Assembly: GCF_003313465.1 (NCBI RefSeq)
Contig: NZ_KZ845672.1
Span: forward strand, 1-64,000
From: Thermoflavimicrobium daqui
GTDB taxonomy: Bacteria; Bacillota; Bacilli; Thermoactinomycetales; Thermoactinomycetaceae
Length of the DNA: 64,000 nucleotides
Direction: 5' to 3'
Shown here: positions 20,408-29,302 of the stretch, in pieces
Position numbering within the stretch: the first letter of the stretch is position 1
Layout of the letters: every line of letters starts with the position of its first letter
Position numbers and translations under genes: made by a program
The notes under the pieces: generated by a model
What the model was told of the DNA's origin: nothing
What the model saw: the letters and a program-made list of their open reading frames with translations, nothing else
The model's database searches: none

Positions 20408-21630
20408 AGAAAGTCAGAGGCATCTTATTATCTTTGATGCTTGTTGGCTTATCGACAGGCTGTGGTGACCAGATTTACTTGGAAGAGGCTGAAGTGATCT
20501 TAGGGATTGGGATTGATCTAAATGAAAATGATCAACTGCAGATCACCAACTCTGTTCCTATTATCAGTGAGCAGACTGCTATTGCATCTCAAATGGTAAC
20601 AACTTCATCAAGGAATTTACGACAGGCAAAAGATAAACTTGATTTGTCAGTGCCTGGGAAATCAGCACTCGGGAAAATCCAAAATATTTTAATTGGAAGG
20701 CGGCTTCTCGAAAAAAAGAATCTCCTTCCTTATCTCGATGTTTTTTTCCGCAATCCCAAAAGTGAGATTAATGCTAGAGTCATCGCTGTGAAAGGTACAA
20801 TCCAAGAGGTGGATCATGCCGAATTTCAAGGACGGGTTCCGGGCATTTTTATAAAAGATTTAATCGATAAATCTTATGAAAGCCGTAATTCTGTACTAAC
20901 CAATTTACAACAAGTTCATCGGCAATTGCTTAATCCAGAGTCAACACCCTATTTATCCGAAATTAGCGTGGTAAATAAAAAGGTATTGATTTCTGGAACG
21001 GCTTTACTAAATCGTAATGGATTATATACTACTTCTCTAAATAAAGAAGAAACTTCCACCTTTCTCGTTTTGCTAGAAGATACAGAAAGTCCTATTCCTC
21101 TTAATTTTCCATATCGCACTGGTGAAATGAGCATTTTAGTCGAGGAAGCAAAAAATGAGATCCAAACAAAGTATGAAAATGGTCGTTTTCAATTCGATAT
21201 AAAGCCAAAATTAAAAGTAGTCATCATGGAGGCAATAGGCGAAATCGACTTCCCCAAACAAAGAGATGTCCTTGAGCAGTTTATCCAAAAGGTAATAAAG
21301 AAGCGCTATGAAGATTTAATCTGTAAATTTCAACAACACCAGATTGATCCAATTGGATATGGTTTATATGTTAAAGCTTTTCATTATTCTTATTGGAAAA
21401 AGATCAAGGATCATTGGTCTGAAGAGTTTGCCAAAGCTAAAGTAACAGTTACTCCCTCTATCGAAATATCTAATTTTGGAATCAAATTGTATTCCAATAA
21501 AAGTATGGCGGATATAGGCTACAGTCGATATTTTCACGCTCCTCTTCCGGTAAGTACAACATTAGCTTATGTAAAAAATAACAACTCTCCGGGAAATGAT
21601 GTTCCAAAAAGCGTAATGATAAGCTATTGA
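20404..21630 (+). CDS. Spore germination lipoprotein, GerC/KC type
   Basis: This 408 aa lipoprotein has signal residues 1-18 and a lipobox LSTGC, so Cys is the likely lipidated residue. GDQIYLEEAEVILGIGIDLNE matches the GerAC start. ATG 20404 overlaps the B-subunit stop as ATGA and has AAGGAG upstream. The C-terminus extends about 40 residues past the usual end and overlaps the convergent DUF2935-type gene by 149 nt. The extension may be non-functional or a recent fusion with antisense sequence. Confidence 0.9.
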   Translation: MKKVRGILLSLMLVGLSTGCGDQIYLEEAEVILGIGIDLNENDQLQITNSVPIISEQTAIASQMVTTSSRNLRQAKDKLDLSVPGKSALGKIQNILIGRRLLEKKNLLPYLDVFFRNPKSEINARVIAVKGTIQEVDHAEFQGRVPGIFIKDLIDKSYESRNSVLTNLQQVHRQLLNPESTPYLSEISVVNKKVLISGTALLNRNGLYTTSLNKEETSTFLVLLEDTESPIPLNFPYRTGEMSILVEEAKNEIQTKYENGRFQFDIKPKLKVVIMEAIGEIDFPKQRDVLEQFIQKVIKKRYEDLICKFQQHQIDPIGYGLYVKAFHYSYWKKIKDHWSEEFAKAKVTVTPSIEISNFGIKLYSNKSMADIGYSRYFHAPLPVSTTLAYVKNNNSPGNDVPKSVMISY

Positions 21631-22318
21631 TAACCTTATTATCTTTATATTGGTGTACTACTTTAGAAACAAGCTGAGTAAATGCACTTACATCCCGAAT
21701 AATTTGGTGGACAAATTTGACTTGGGCAGGAAATAAAGGTCTTGTAAACCGCATATAGCCAGCAAACTGTTTGTTTTTGAGCTGATAGTATCGGAATTTC
21801 AAAACCACTTTTCTCACTTGATCCATTAATTCTTCTTCAGTGCTATCCAATCCATGAATTAAAAGTAAGGCATGACCTTCTTGGTCAAATAACCATAAGT
21901 CGAGAAAACGCTCGAAAGGAAGTAGAGGAGGATTCTGACCATGTAGGTAATATTCAAGTAAGCGAAGATACTCTGCATTTTCATCCAAAGTACCATTAAA
22001 GTAAGTGGGAGGTAGGTTAAACTGAATTTGATTGTAAATCCGTAGATGTTGGATTCTACCTTCATAATGATAATATTTACATGCAATCGGATAAATCTGA
22101 TTGGCCAGCAGAATCATTTCCGCTGAAGAAACTGGAGCATTCTTTGGGAGTTGTTTCAGATGTTTTCGCAACCAAGTAAACTGATCAATATATGCTTTTG
22201 CCATCTGTGTCCAATATTTTTCTTTGGGAGAAAGATAATCATAAACAAAATAAGCATGATCTCGTAAAATCCGTAACCAAAACTCATGTTCCTCCCACGG
22301 GGTGAATCTTCTATTCAT
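21482..22318 (-). CDS. DUF2935-type protein
   Basis: This 278 aa soluble helical protein starts MNRRFTPWEEHEFWLRILRDHAYF, the pattern that opens DUF2935 proteins of Bacillales. It has repeated His/Glu pairs (EH, DHA, HH, LEHH) spread over two similar helical halves, which suggests a metal-binding ferritin-like bundle, but no function is established. It is convergent with and overlaps the germination lipoprotein gene by 149 nt. The overlapping part encodes its own conserved LEHHFPESCYFLHKL segment. Confidence 0.8.
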   Translation of the reverse strand: MNRRFTPWEEHEFWLRILRDHAYFVYDYLSPKEKYWTQMAKAYIDQFTWLRKHLKQLPKNAPVSSAEMILLANQIYPIACKYYHYEGRIQHLRIYNQIQFNLPPTYFNGTLDENAEYLRLLEYYLHGQNPPLLPFERFLDLWLFDQEGHALLLIHGLDSTEEELMDQVRKVVLKFRYYQLKNKQFAGYMRFTRPLFPAQVKFVHQIIRDVSAFTQLVSKVVHQYKDNKVINSLSLRFLEHHFPESCYFLHKLMLYLPEEERENIDCSLYPPYFYWNTI

Positions 22319-22427
22319 CTTCTTTTCACTCCACTCTTTATTTTATTCTTTATTTCATATATATTCACCTCATTTTTTGATAACACAAACCACCTAAAAA
22401 GAATATTTTTTACAAAAACATCTATAC

Positions 22428-22461
22428 AAAAAGGAGGATTTTCCGATTCGAAAAGCCTCCC
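22428..22461 (-). terminator. Terminator downstream of NTF2-like gene
   Basis: On the complement, GGAGGCTTTTC pairs with GAAAATCCTCC with one mismatch and is followed by five U. It lies about 135 nt after the stop codon at 22595. Confidence 0.6.
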
Positions 22462-22594
22462 ATCCATTTCAACTTGAGACAAAATTTCTTTTTATGGCAT
22501 TTTTCTTTTTATGTTTCTCTGGCGCTGGGTAAAAAGAGACAAAATCATTTAGTTAAAAAAGGTTAGACGAGTGATAAGGTTGTCTCCAAGTTTA

Positions 22595-23050
22595 TCAGTA
22601 TTCAATTTGTGCTGCACTAGCTTCCTCCACACCCAGTTGGGCTAAGCGCTCACAAACCTCATTTAACTTATGAACATCCTCCAAATAAGTGATGATCTCA
22701 ACTACTTTCGTATTTTTTACATGAAGAGTATAGGTCCCTTGATTTGCATATTCCTTTCCATCGGATGTCATCGCTTGATCTTGCCAGCGAATGATTACTT
22801 TGCAGTCGTTTACGGGGCCATCAACTTCAATATCTTCAATCTTATATGTTAAATTAGGTAATAGTTTAAATAAACGGTTAAACCAGTCTTCCAAACCTTT
22901 TACACTATTCCTTGTTCCCCCCAAAGCATGCTGTCCGGGAAAGGTATGTACAACATTCGTCGCACACATTTTTAATAAAGGATGATAATCACCTCGATTT
23001 AAAGCATCAAAAGTTTTCTTCACCATATTTTTTATAATCATATTAAACAT
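22595..23050 (-). CDS. SnoaL/NTF2-like domain protein
   Basis: This 151 aa protein fits a nuclear transport factor 2-like cone fold. It has an N-terminal helix FDALNRGDYHPLLKMCATNVVHTFPG, a helix GLEDWFNRLFKLLPNLTYKIEDI, and two strands with VIIRWQDQ and EYANQGTYTLHVKNTKVVEIITYLEDVHKL. Members include polyketide cyclases, dehydratases and binding proteins, and the substrate cannot be told. AGAAGG precedes the ATG. The gene is monocistronic with its own promoter. Confidence 0.82.
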   Translation of the reverse strand: MFNMIIKNMVKKTFDALNRGDYHPLLKMCATNVVHTFPGQHALGGTRNSVKGLEDWFNRLFKLLPNLTYKIEDIEVDGPVNDCKVIIRWQDQAMTSDGKEYANQGTYTLHVKNTKVVEIITYLEDVHKLNEVCERLAQLGVEEASAAQIEY

Positions 23051-23133
23051 TTATGTACCTTCTTTCTAATGGATGTTATGAAATCCTTAGACTACCTACT
23101 GTCCTTATCTTTAGCATTTATTTATCAGTTCTA

Positions 23134-23162
23134 ATAAAAGCATGAATGAACAATGATGTCAA
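23134..23162 (-). promoter_or_regulatory. Promoter of NTF2-like gene
   Basis: On the complement, TTGACA (23162-23157), a 17 nt spacer and TTTTAT (23139-23134) lie about 85 nt upstream of the start codon. The remainder of the 23051-23381 gap shows only the tsaD terminator. Confidence 0.55.
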
Positions 23163-23308
23163 CGGATAGAATAAATATTTTAAATTTATAAACAAAACTG
23201 TGACGAATATCTGATGTATCACCGAATATTCCCTAAAATATGAATCAAACTCTTTATATTATTGAGCGAAAAATGATGAGAACTAAACTTTGTAACAATC
23301 GCCGAATT

Positions 23309-23358
23309 AAAAAAAGGATTTCTCTTTTCCGCTTATCACTACGCTTCCAGAGAAATCC
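23309..23358 (-). terminator. Terminator of thiL-tsaD operon
   Basis: On the complement, GGATTTCTCT pairs perfectly with AGAGAAATCC across a 23 nt loop and is followed by seven U. Confidence 0.8.
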
Positions 23359-23381
23359 ATGTTTTTATCTTATAGCAACGA

Positions 23382-24398
23382 TCAATTAATTAAAGATAAA
23401 TTGGGATCTGCATTTAAGGATAAGTTTGCAAATTTTCCTTCATAAAATAGATAAGTTCCTGCTGCTGCAATCATTGCTGCATTATCTGTACATAGCTCTA
23501 ATGGAGGAATTCTTAGATCTATTCTCTCTTGTTCACATCTGTTGGCTAACTGTACTCTCAATCCACTGTTTGCTGATACCCCTCCAGCTAGAAGTAACTG
23601 TTTCACACCTGCTTTTTTTACTGCCCGAATCGATTTTTCTACCAAAACATCCAGCACAGCTTGTTGGAAACTTGCAGCAAGATCCGCTTCATTTATCTTT
23701 TCATTACGCCCCTCAGCTTTTTGTATGAGTTGCATAACTGATGATTTAAGTCCGCTAAAACTAAAATCGAGTGAATCTGACTCTAACCAAGCACGAGGTA
23801 AATCATAGCTAGGAGAACCTTGTGTCGCTAATCGATCAATCTGTGGACCTCCAGGATAAGGAAGCCCCATTAACCGAGCTACTTTATCAAAAGCTTCACC
23901 GGCAGCATCATCTCTCGTTCTACCTAAATGCACAAAGTGATTATGCTTTTCCATATAAATTAATTCAGTGTGCCCACCAGAGACAACTAATGCAACCAAT
24001 GGAAATTGAAGCGGTTTAACCAAATGATTAGCATAAATATGACCAGCTATATGATGTACGCCAATCAAAGGGATACTTGTCGCAAAGGATAGAGCTTTTG
24101 CAGCAGCTACACCAATCAATAATGCCCCTACTAAACCTGGTCCTTGTGTAACAGCAATCGCATCTAACTCAGACAGATCTACATTTGCTTTGGTTAGTGC
24201 TTCTTCAATAATCAACGTCATTCTTTCAACATGTCGCCGTGAAGCAACCTCTGGAACAACGCCACCGAACCGACGATGTACATCCATTTGCGAAGAGATT
24301 ATATTGGATAAAACATCTGTTCCATTTAAGACAACTGCTGCAGAGGTTTCGTCACAACTTGTTTCAATCCCGAGTACTAGACTTTGCTTTTTTTTCAT
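23382..24398 (-). CDS. tsaD: tRNA N6-threonylcarbamoyladenosine transferase TsaD
   Basis: This 338 aa catalytic subunit transfers the threonylcarbamoyl group to A37 of ANN-decoding tRNAs, working with TsaB and TsaE. It has the ASKHA start [13 protein letters not shown], the metal-binding [11 protein letters not shown], the VSGGHTEL and [14 protein letters not shown] motifs and the typical length. The ATG overlaps the end of rimI by 35 nt, consistent with translational coupling. Last gene of the operon. Confidence 0.97.
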   Translation of the reverse strand: MKKKQSLVLGIETSCDETSAAVVLNGTDVLSNIISSQMDVHRRFGGVVPEVASRRHVERMTLIIEEALTKANVDLSELDAIAVTQGPGLVGALLIGVAAAKALSFATSIPLIGVHHIAGHIYANHLVKPLQFPLVALVVSGGHTELIYMEKHNHFVHLGRTRDDAAGEAFDKVARLMGLPYPGGPQIDRLATQGSPSYDLPRAWLESDSLDFSFSGLKSSVMQLIQKAEGRNEKINEADLAASFQQAVLDVLVEKSIRAVKKAGVKQLLLAGGVSANSGLRVQLANRCEQERIDLRIPPLELCTDNAAMIAAAGTYLFYEGKFANLSLNADPNLSLIN

Positions 24399-24855
24399 TA
24401 AATGTCACCCACATAATTAAGGCATCTTCTTGATTATCTGAATAATATTTTGGGCGTATGCCCGATGGGACAAAACCCATCTTTTTATATAACGATTGAG
24501 CAATATGATTGGAAACTCTTACTTCCAAAGTCATTTTGTTCGCCCCAAGCATTTTAGCCGTTTCCATTACATACATTAATGTAGCTTCTCCGAGTCCCTT
24601 CCCACGATAATTTGGGTGGATAGCAATATTGGTTATATGAGCTTCATCCAAAATAATCCAGAGTCCACAGTAACCAATCACTTTATCATTTATGGTTACT
24701 ACTGTATAATGAGCAAATTGGTTTCGCACTAGCTCATTGTAAAAAGCTTGTTTAGGCCATGGGGCACTAAATGAATTGACCTCCACATCGAGAATAGAGG
24801 AGAGATCAGATACTTCCATCGGACGAAACGCGATTTTCTCATTTTGGTAGCTCAT
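24364..24855 (-). CDS. rimI: Ribosomal protein bS18 N-alanine acetyltransferase RimI
   Basis: This 163 aa GNAT acetyltransferase has the acetyl-CoA loop [14 protein letters not shown] and the C-terminal [39 protein letters not shown] 24855 (MSYQNEK) overlaps the tsaB stop as ATGA; the longer frame is not used because it lies inside tsaB. Its place between tsaB and tsaD matches most Bacillales. Substrate assignment (S18) rests on family knowledge. Confidence 0.92.
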   Translation of the reverse strand: MSYQNEKIAFRPMEVSDLSSILDVEVNSFSAPWPKQAFYNELVRNQFAHYTVVTINDKVIGYCGLWIILDEAHITNIAIHPNYRGKGLGEATLMYVMETAKMLGANKMTLEVRVSNHIAQSLYKKMGFVPSGIRPKYYSDNQEDALIMWVTFNEKKAKSSTRD

Positions 24856-25568
24856 GCTCTCTCTCCATTTCTCTGCTTTTGTAACCACTTCGCTTCCGCT
24901 TCTGTCATTTGCAGATAATCTGGAGCAAACATTTGACCTTCTGGTTGCTCTCCACGCTTAAGCTTCTGATATGCGATCCAACCTAATTGACTTGGACGTG
25001 GGATATTTTCAGCCGGATTTCCAAAGATAGCCTGTTCACTTAGCTTTAGGATGATTGGCTCATGAAAACGCGCTACATCATCACCTAAAAATAAAACAGG
25101 TTCTGCTAGAGCCTTTATTTGGTCTAACCATCCATCTAGAGAAGCCACTTGTGGTTGTATCACTTCGATTAACTGTTCTCCCTTTCGTCGGTATACACCT
25201 GAATAAGCTCGTTGTCTTTTGGCATCAAATAACGGGACAATGAGCCCTTCAAAACGGTACCCATTCATGGCGAGTACAGTTAAACTCGATTCACTATATA
25301 GTGGGATTTTCCTCGCCCAAGCAATGGTCTTAGCAGTCGTTACTCCTATCCGTATTCCTGTATATGAACCGGGGCCATTAGTGACAGCAATCGCTTCAAT
25401 CTCACTAAGTGGAATATCCAAATCTTGGAGCAGACGATCGATCGTTGGCATCAATCGAACGGAGTGATTTTTTAGCAGATTAGTTGTCACTTCACCTAGC
25501 ACTTTTTCATTTTCAAGTACGGCTACTCCCATTACCAAGGTAGTCGTATCCATCGCTAGTATTTTCAT
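24852..25568 (-). CDS. tsaB: tRNA threonylcarbamoyladenosine biosynthesis protein TsaB
   Basis: This 238 aa ASKHA-fold partner of TsaD in the t6A complex starts MKILAMDTTTLVMG and has the signature VTNGPGSYTGIRIGVTTAK near residue 65. ATG 25568 follows an AGGGGGG site and lies one base past the tsaE stop. The frame extends 42 codons further through tsaE but without family resemblance. Confidence 0.95.
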   Translation of the reverse strand: MKILAMDTTTLVMGVAVLENEKVLGEVTTNLLKNHSVRLMPTIDRLLQDLDIPLSEIEAIAVTNGPGSYTGIRIGVTTAKTIAWARKIPLYSESSLTVLAMNGYRFEGLIVPLFDAKRQRAYSGVYRRKGEQLIEVIQPQVASLDGWLDQIKALAEPVLFLGDDVARFHEPIILKLSEQAIFGNPAENIPRPSQLGWIAYQKLKRGEQPEGQMFAPDYLQMTEAEAKWLQKQRNGERA

Positions 25569-25569
25569 A

Positions 25570-26019
25570 TCAAAGCCCCCCCTTGCATAGCTGCTTCGCT
25601 CGTATATGTGTAGAGCGAATTTCAATCTTACGGGAGTCATCAGGTTGTACAGTGATAGAAAGATAAATCGTTTCCTCTGGTAGGATAGAGGCAATCCGAG
25701 AAGCCCACTCTACTAAACAGATCCCTTCGCCGTAAAAATATTCATCAAGTCCTAATTCTGCCTCGGCAGTTTCCAAGCGGTAGACATCCATGTGATAAAA
25801 GGGATATACACCCAAATATTCCTTAATAATCGTGAAGGTAGGGCTGTCTACATGTCTTGTAATACCTAATCCTTCTGCCAGACCTTTTGCAAAAGTGGTT
25901 TTACCAGCTCCAAGATCTCCTTCAAGAGCCAACACATCACCTGGTTTTAATTGCTTAGCAAGTCTTCGTGCTAAATCTTTCGTTTCTGCTTCAGAACGTG
26001 TAAAAAACTGACAAGTCAT
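25570..26019 (-). CDS. tsaE: tRNA t6A biosynthesis ATPase TsaE
   Basis: This 149 aa P-loop ATPase drives turnover of the TsaB-TsaD complex. It has Walker A GDLGAGKTTFAKGLA, the SPTF motif, the HMDVYRLE segment and VEWASR. It starts 6 nt after the thiL stop and is tightly packed with tsaB. Confidence 0.96.
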   Translation of the reverse strand: MTCQFFTRSEAETKDLARRLAKQLKPGDVLALEGDLGAGKTTFAKGLAEGLGITRHVDSPTFTIIKEYLGVYPFYHMDVYRLETAEAELGLDEYFYGEGICLVEWASRIASILPEETIYLSITVQPDDSRKIEIRSTHIRAKQLCKGGL

Positions 26020-26025
26020 TCCTAA

Positions 26026-27018
26026 TCACCTATCTGCAAAATGATTATATCCACCTTGTGGGAGAGTCATACAAGTTCCTCCCAAGTTGACTTTCACAGT
26101 TGGCTCTCCTGTTTCAATATGACCGATCCTCGTAAGACAAAATCCTAATTCTTTAGCCATTTGTTTTAATTTTACCCAGTTTTCTTGACTTACTGTACCT
26201 ATAAGCTGATAATCTTCGCCACCAAACCAAACCCATTCATATGGATCTTTTTGCACTTTTTTAGCAAACTGTACCATTGAATGTGATAAAGGAATTTTAT
26301 CCTTATCTAATACAATTGCTACCTGACTCGCTCTTGCAATTTCCCAAGCTTCTTGAGCCAGTCCATCACTAATATCATCACAAGTCAAACGAAACCCGGT
26401 TTCAACAAGCTTCCGACCTATTTCGATCTGTGGTTGAGGCCTACAATGTGCAGCTACGAGTTTAGGGAAATGCTCAGTTTTTGTTGGATGATTTAATAAT
26501 AAATGAAGTCCTGCTGCTGAGTCTCCCAGAACTCCCGACACAAATACAATATCTCCGGGCTTAGCTGAGGAACGTAAAAGAGCTTGACCATGCTCGATTT
26601 CTCCAAGCAATGTAATTGTCAGTGTCAGATCACTTGGAGCTTTCACAGTATCCCCACCCATGATCGTAACCTGGTACTGGTTAGCCAAGGTATATATTCC
26701 ATGATAAATCTCTTCAATTTCAGCTAACGCCCAAGAAGGAGGAACTGCAACTGAAACTAATGCATATGTAGGAACTCCTCCCATTGCCGCGATATCACTT
26801 AGATTGGAGGCAAGGAGCTTCCATCCAATATCAAAAGGCTGCATGGTTTCACGAAGAAAGTGAATTGTTTCTACCATAGTATCACAAGTCATTACCAATG
26901 AGCGATTTGGATGTGGTACGACTACAGCTGCATCATCCCCCACATCTACTTCAATACGATTAGTTTGTATTTGACGATGGGCAAGTAAGGAATGAATGAA
27001 AGAAAATTCACCATTCAC
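26026..27018 (-). CDS. thiL: Thiamine-monophosphate kinase
   Basis: ThiL phosphorylates thiamine monophosphate to the cofactor TPP. The 330 aa protein has the PurM-like features VGDDAAVV, TCDTMVETIHF, LASNLSDIAAMGG and GGDTVKA, and a C-terminal GGEDYQL. It begins at GTG 27018 with AGAGGA upstream. It is the first gene of the thiL-tsaE-tsaB-rimI-tsaD operon, which lies directly downstream of the tRNA array and might receive read-through from it. Confidence 0.95.
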   Translation of the reverse strand: MNGEFSFIHSLLAHRQIQTNRIEVDVGDDAAVVVPHPNRSLVMTCDTMVETIHFLRETMQPFDIGWKLLASNLSDIAAMGGVPTYALVSVAVPPSWALAEIEEIYHGIYTLANQYQVTIMGGDTVKAPSDLTLTITLLGEIEHGQALLRSSAKPGDIVFVSGVLGDSAAGLHLLLNHPTKTEHFPKLVAAHCRPQPQIEIGRKLVETGFRLTCDDISDGLAQEAWEIARASQVAIVLDKDKIPLSHSMVQFAKKVQKDPYEWVWFGGEDYQLIGTVSQENWVKLKQMAKELGFCLTRIGHIETGEPTVKVNLGGTCMTLPQGGYNHFADR

Positions 27019-27062
27019 TATGATTTCCTCTTTTCTTTTCTACAAGTGGTAAATAAAATAAA

Positions 27063-27091
27063 GAGCCGCAGCTAACGCCGCGACTCAAGTT
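27063..27091 (-). terminator. Terminator of tRNA array
   Basis: On the complement, GAGTCGCGGC-GTTA-GCTGCGGCTC (with mismatches) precedes a UUUAUUUUAUUU stretch. Moderate strength. Confidence 0.6.
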
Positions 27092-27095
27092 TGTA

Positions 27096-27169
27096 TGGAG
27101 CGGGTGAAGGGAATCGAACCCTCGCATTCGGCTTGGAAGGCCGATGTTCTACCACTGAACTACACCCGC
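27096..27169 (-). tRNA. tRNA-Gly(TCC)
   Basis: A full cloverleaf with encoded CCA: acceptor GCGGGTG/CACCCGC, anticodon loop CTTCCAA. 74 nt, last in the array. Confidence 0.97.
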
Positions 27170-27198
27170 ATATTTAATTCATCAACACTTATTCGGGA

Positions 27199-27275
<77 letters not shown>

Positions 27276-27331
27276 TAATATTATTCATATGAAATATTAC
27301 TCTTGGTAGTGCAAGCTGCCTTTATATGAAT

Positions 27332-27417
27332 TGGTGCGGTCGGCGAGACTCGAACTCGCACGGTCATAGACCACTACCCCCTCAAGATAGCGTGTCTGCC
27401 GGTTCCACCACGACCGC
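27332..27417 (-). tRNA. tRNA-Leu(GAG)
   Basis: Acceptor GCGGTCG/CGACCGC, anticodon stem CTATC/GGTAG with loop TTGAGGG, long variable arm, encoded CCA, 86 nt. Confidence 0.95.
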
Positions 27418-27436
27418 AAACTATATGATTTTAAAT

Positions 27437-27520
27437 TGGTGCGGGTGGAGGGACTTGAACCCCCACGCCATAGGCGCTAGAACCTAAATCTAGTGCGTCT
27501 GCCAATTCCGCCACACCCGC
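27437..27520 (-). tRNA. tRNA-Leu(TAG)
   Basis: Acceptor GCGGGTG/CACCCGC, stem CTAGA/TCTAG with loop TTTAGGT, long variable arm, encoded CCA, 84 nt. Confidence 0.96.
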
Positions 27521-27523
27521 ATA

Positions 27524-27599
27524 TGGTGAGCCATGAAGGACTCGAACCTTCGACCCTCTGATTAAAAGTCAGATGCTCTACCAACTGAGCTAATGGCTC
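27524..27599 (-). tRNA. tRNA-Lys(TTT)
   Basis: Acceptor GAGCCAT/ATGGCTC, anticodon loop CTTTTAA, encoded CCA, 76 nt. Confidence 0.97.
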
Positions 27600-27608
27600 A
27601 TAAATTTT

Positions 27609-27683
27609 TGGCTGGGAAGGTAGGGATCGAACCTACGCATCACGGAGTCAAAGTCCGTTGCCTTACCACTTGGCTACTTCCCA
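27609..27683 (-). tRNA. tRNA-Gln(TTG)
   Basis: Acceptor TGGGAAG/CTTCCCA, anticodon loop CTTTGAC, discriminator G, encoded CCA, 75 nt. Confidence 0.97.
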
Positions 27684-27692
27684 ACTATAAAG

Positions 27693-27769
27693 TGGGGCGA
27701 CTAGTGGGAATCGAACCCACGAATGCCGGAGCCACAATCCGGTGCGTTAACCACTTCGCCATAGCCGCC
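27693..27769 (-). tRNA. tRNA-His(GTG)
   Basis: Acceptor GCGGCTA/TAGTCGC with the extra G-1 opposite discriminator C73, which is the histidine identity pair. Anticodon loop TTGTGGC, encoded CCA, 77 nt. Confidence 0.96.
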
Positions 27770-27774
27770 ATAAG

Positions 27775-27851
27775 TGGCGGAGCTGACGGGATTCGAACCC
27801 GCGATCTCCTGCGTGACAGGCAGGCATGTTAGGCCTCTACACCACAGCTCC
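27775..27851 (-). tRNA. tRNA-Asp(GTC)
   Basis: Acceptor GGAGCTG/CAGCTCC with discriminator G73, stem CCTGC/GCAGG, anticodon loop CTGTCAC, encoded CCA, 77 nt. Two more upstream bases (GC) could extend the pairing but would displace the discriminator. Confidence 0.95.
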
Positions 27852-27856
27852 GCAAG

Positions 27857-27932
27857 TGGTGGACGGTGACGGGATCGAACCGCCGACCCCCTGCTTGTAA
27901 GGCAGGTGCTCTCCCAGCTGAGCTAACCGTCC
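27857..27932 (-). tRNA. tRNA-Val(TAC)
   Basis: Acceptor GGACGGT/ACCGTCC, stem CCTGC/GCAGG, loop CTTACAA, encoded CCA, 76 nt. Confidence 0.97.
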
Positions 27933-27970
27933 ATGGGGTAGGCTAGATATGTCTAACCTACTTTATAAAA

Positions 27971-28046
27971 TGGTGACCCGTAGGGGATTCGAACCCCTGC
28001 ATGCCAGCGTGAAAGGCTGGTGTGTTGACCGCTTCACCAACGGGCC
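27971..28046 (-). tRNA. tRNA-Glu(TTC)
   Basis: Acceptor GGCCCGT/ACGGGTC (one G-U), stem CCAGC/GCTGG, loop CTTTCAC, encoded CCA, 76 nt. Confidence 0.97.
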
Positions 28047-28054
28047 AGAATGAA

Positions 28055-28146
28055 TGGCGGAGAGAGAGGGATTCGAACCCTCGCGGGGCTAGTAGCCCCC
28101 TAACGGTTTAGCAAACCGTCCTCTTCGGCCTCTTGAGTATCTCTCC
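28055..28146 (-). tRNA. tRNA-Ser(GCT)
   Basis: Acceptor GGAGAGA/TCTCTCC, stem ACGGT/ACCGT, loop TTGCTAA, long variable arm, encoded CCA, 92 nt. Confidence 0.96.
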
Positions 28147-28150
28147 AAAA

Positions 28151-28225
28151 TGGCTCCCCAGGCAGGACTCGAACCTGCAACCTACCGGTTAACAGCCGGG
28201 CGCTCTACCATTGAGCTACTGAGGA
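28151..28225 (-). tRNA. tRNA-Asn(GTT)
   Basis: Acceptor TCCTCAG/CTGGGGA, anticodon loop CTGTTAA, encoded CCA, 75 nt. First gene of the 12-tRNA transcript. Confidence 0.96.
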
Positions 28226-28266
28226 ATGCTTTAAATTTATATCCGCTATCAACAGCGGCGAGATTA

Positions 28267-28295
28267 ATTATAGCTCATTTTCCATTACTTTGCAA
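28267..28295 (-). promoter_or_regulatory. Promoter of the tRNA array
   Basis: On the complement, TTGCAA (28295-28290), a 17 nt spacer and TATAAT (28272-28267) lie about 40 nt upstream of tRNA-Asn. A small leader hairpin (CCGCT..AGCGG, 28244-28259) sits between. Confidence 0.85.
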
Positions 28296-28446
28296 GAGGC
28301 TTTTTTATCTTTTTCGCTTTGCTTATTATCTCGAAGCGACTCTTATAATTTATCATGGCCTTTTAGTTTCGTCAAGGGTTTTTTATAAAAAACTATTATT
28401 TTATTTTTTATCCTCTTATAATCACTATTTATAGGATATAAGACAC

Positions 28447-28474
28447 AAAAAGCCCCTGCTAAAAAGCAGGAGCT
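28447..28474 (-). terminator. Terminator of BI-1 family gene
   Basis: On the complement, AGCTCCTGCT pairs with AGCAGGGGCT, followed by five U. Confidence 0.85.
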
Positions 28475-28485
28475 TTAAATCTCAA

Positions 28486-29187
28486 TCAGTCATCACTACC
28501 TAAAATATAGATCAGATTTTTGAAAATCGCTAAAAAGTCAATATAGAGCATCAATGCACCAAAAATCGCAAATTTAGTCGCAGTCTCTTCGTCCATTGCC
28601 TGATCTCCGATCGCTTTGATCGATTGAATATCATAAGCGGTAATAAAGCAAAAGAGACCAACAATAATATAAGAAAGAATTAAGGTAAACATACTGCTTT
28701 TTAAGAAGAAGAGATTGATCAAAGTCGCAAGGATAATCCCAATGAGCGCCATGAATATAATACTACCGAACTTACTTAGATCTCGCTTCGTCACAAATCC
28801 AATCAATGCAGAAATTCCAAACATCCCTGCCGCAATAAAAAAGGCTGCACCAATCGTACCGATATTAAAGTAGGCTAAAATGACGGTGAAAGTAACCCCA
28901 TTTAATGCAGCATAAAAAAAGAAAGCTAACGTCGCAAAAAAGGAAGAAATGCGATTAAGTAGAAACGATAGCCCTATTACAGTAATCAGCTCTAAAGCGA
29001 TAATTCCATAAAACATAGCTTTATTCTGTACTAACATTTGAGGAACATTTGGATTCATACTTAAGGCAATCGCCACAATAGCTGTAAGTGATAATCCAAC
29101 AAACATCCATGAAAAAACACGTTGCATTAGACGCTGTTGCGTTTTAGCTGAAGTGGAAGTATGCATTCTTGGAAAATTGGGTTCCAT
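28486..29187 (-). CDS. Bax inhibitor-1/YetJ family membrane protein
   Basis: This 233 aa protein has seven predicted helices and belongs to the BI-1/LFG/YccA family, some of whose members are pH-sensitive calcium leak channels (YetJ). The C-terminal FCFITAYDIQSIKAI and LYIDFLAIFKNLIYILG segments hold the conserved Asp residues of the family's pH-sensing site. GGGGGAG precedes the ATG. It is monocistronic with a strong terminator. Confidence 0.9.
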   Translation of the reverse strand: MEPNFPRMHTSTSAKTQQRLMQRVFSWMFVGLSLTAIVAIALSMNPNVPQMLVQNKAMFYGIIALELITVIGLSFLLNRISSFFATLAFFFYAALNGVTFTVILAYFNIGTIGAAFFIAAGMFGISALIGFVTKRDLSKFGSIIFMALIGIILATLINLFFLKSSMFTLILSYIIVGLFCFITAYDIQSIKAIGDQAMDEETATKFAIFGALMLYIDFLAIFKNLIYILGSDD

Positions 29188-29302
29188 AAAAATTCTCCCC
29201 CTATTAATTCATTTCACTTACTAGTATAAAGTGAAGTATATAGAAGATCAAGCGATCCACGAACGAAGGTTCGATTATGCTAGATCCTCTTTTTATGTTT
29301 AT

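Noticed and set aside
27775-27853. tRNA-Asp read as 79 nt with an odd D-arm
   Set aside because: Shifting the start by two bases gives a normal 77 nt tRNA with the right G73 discriminator.
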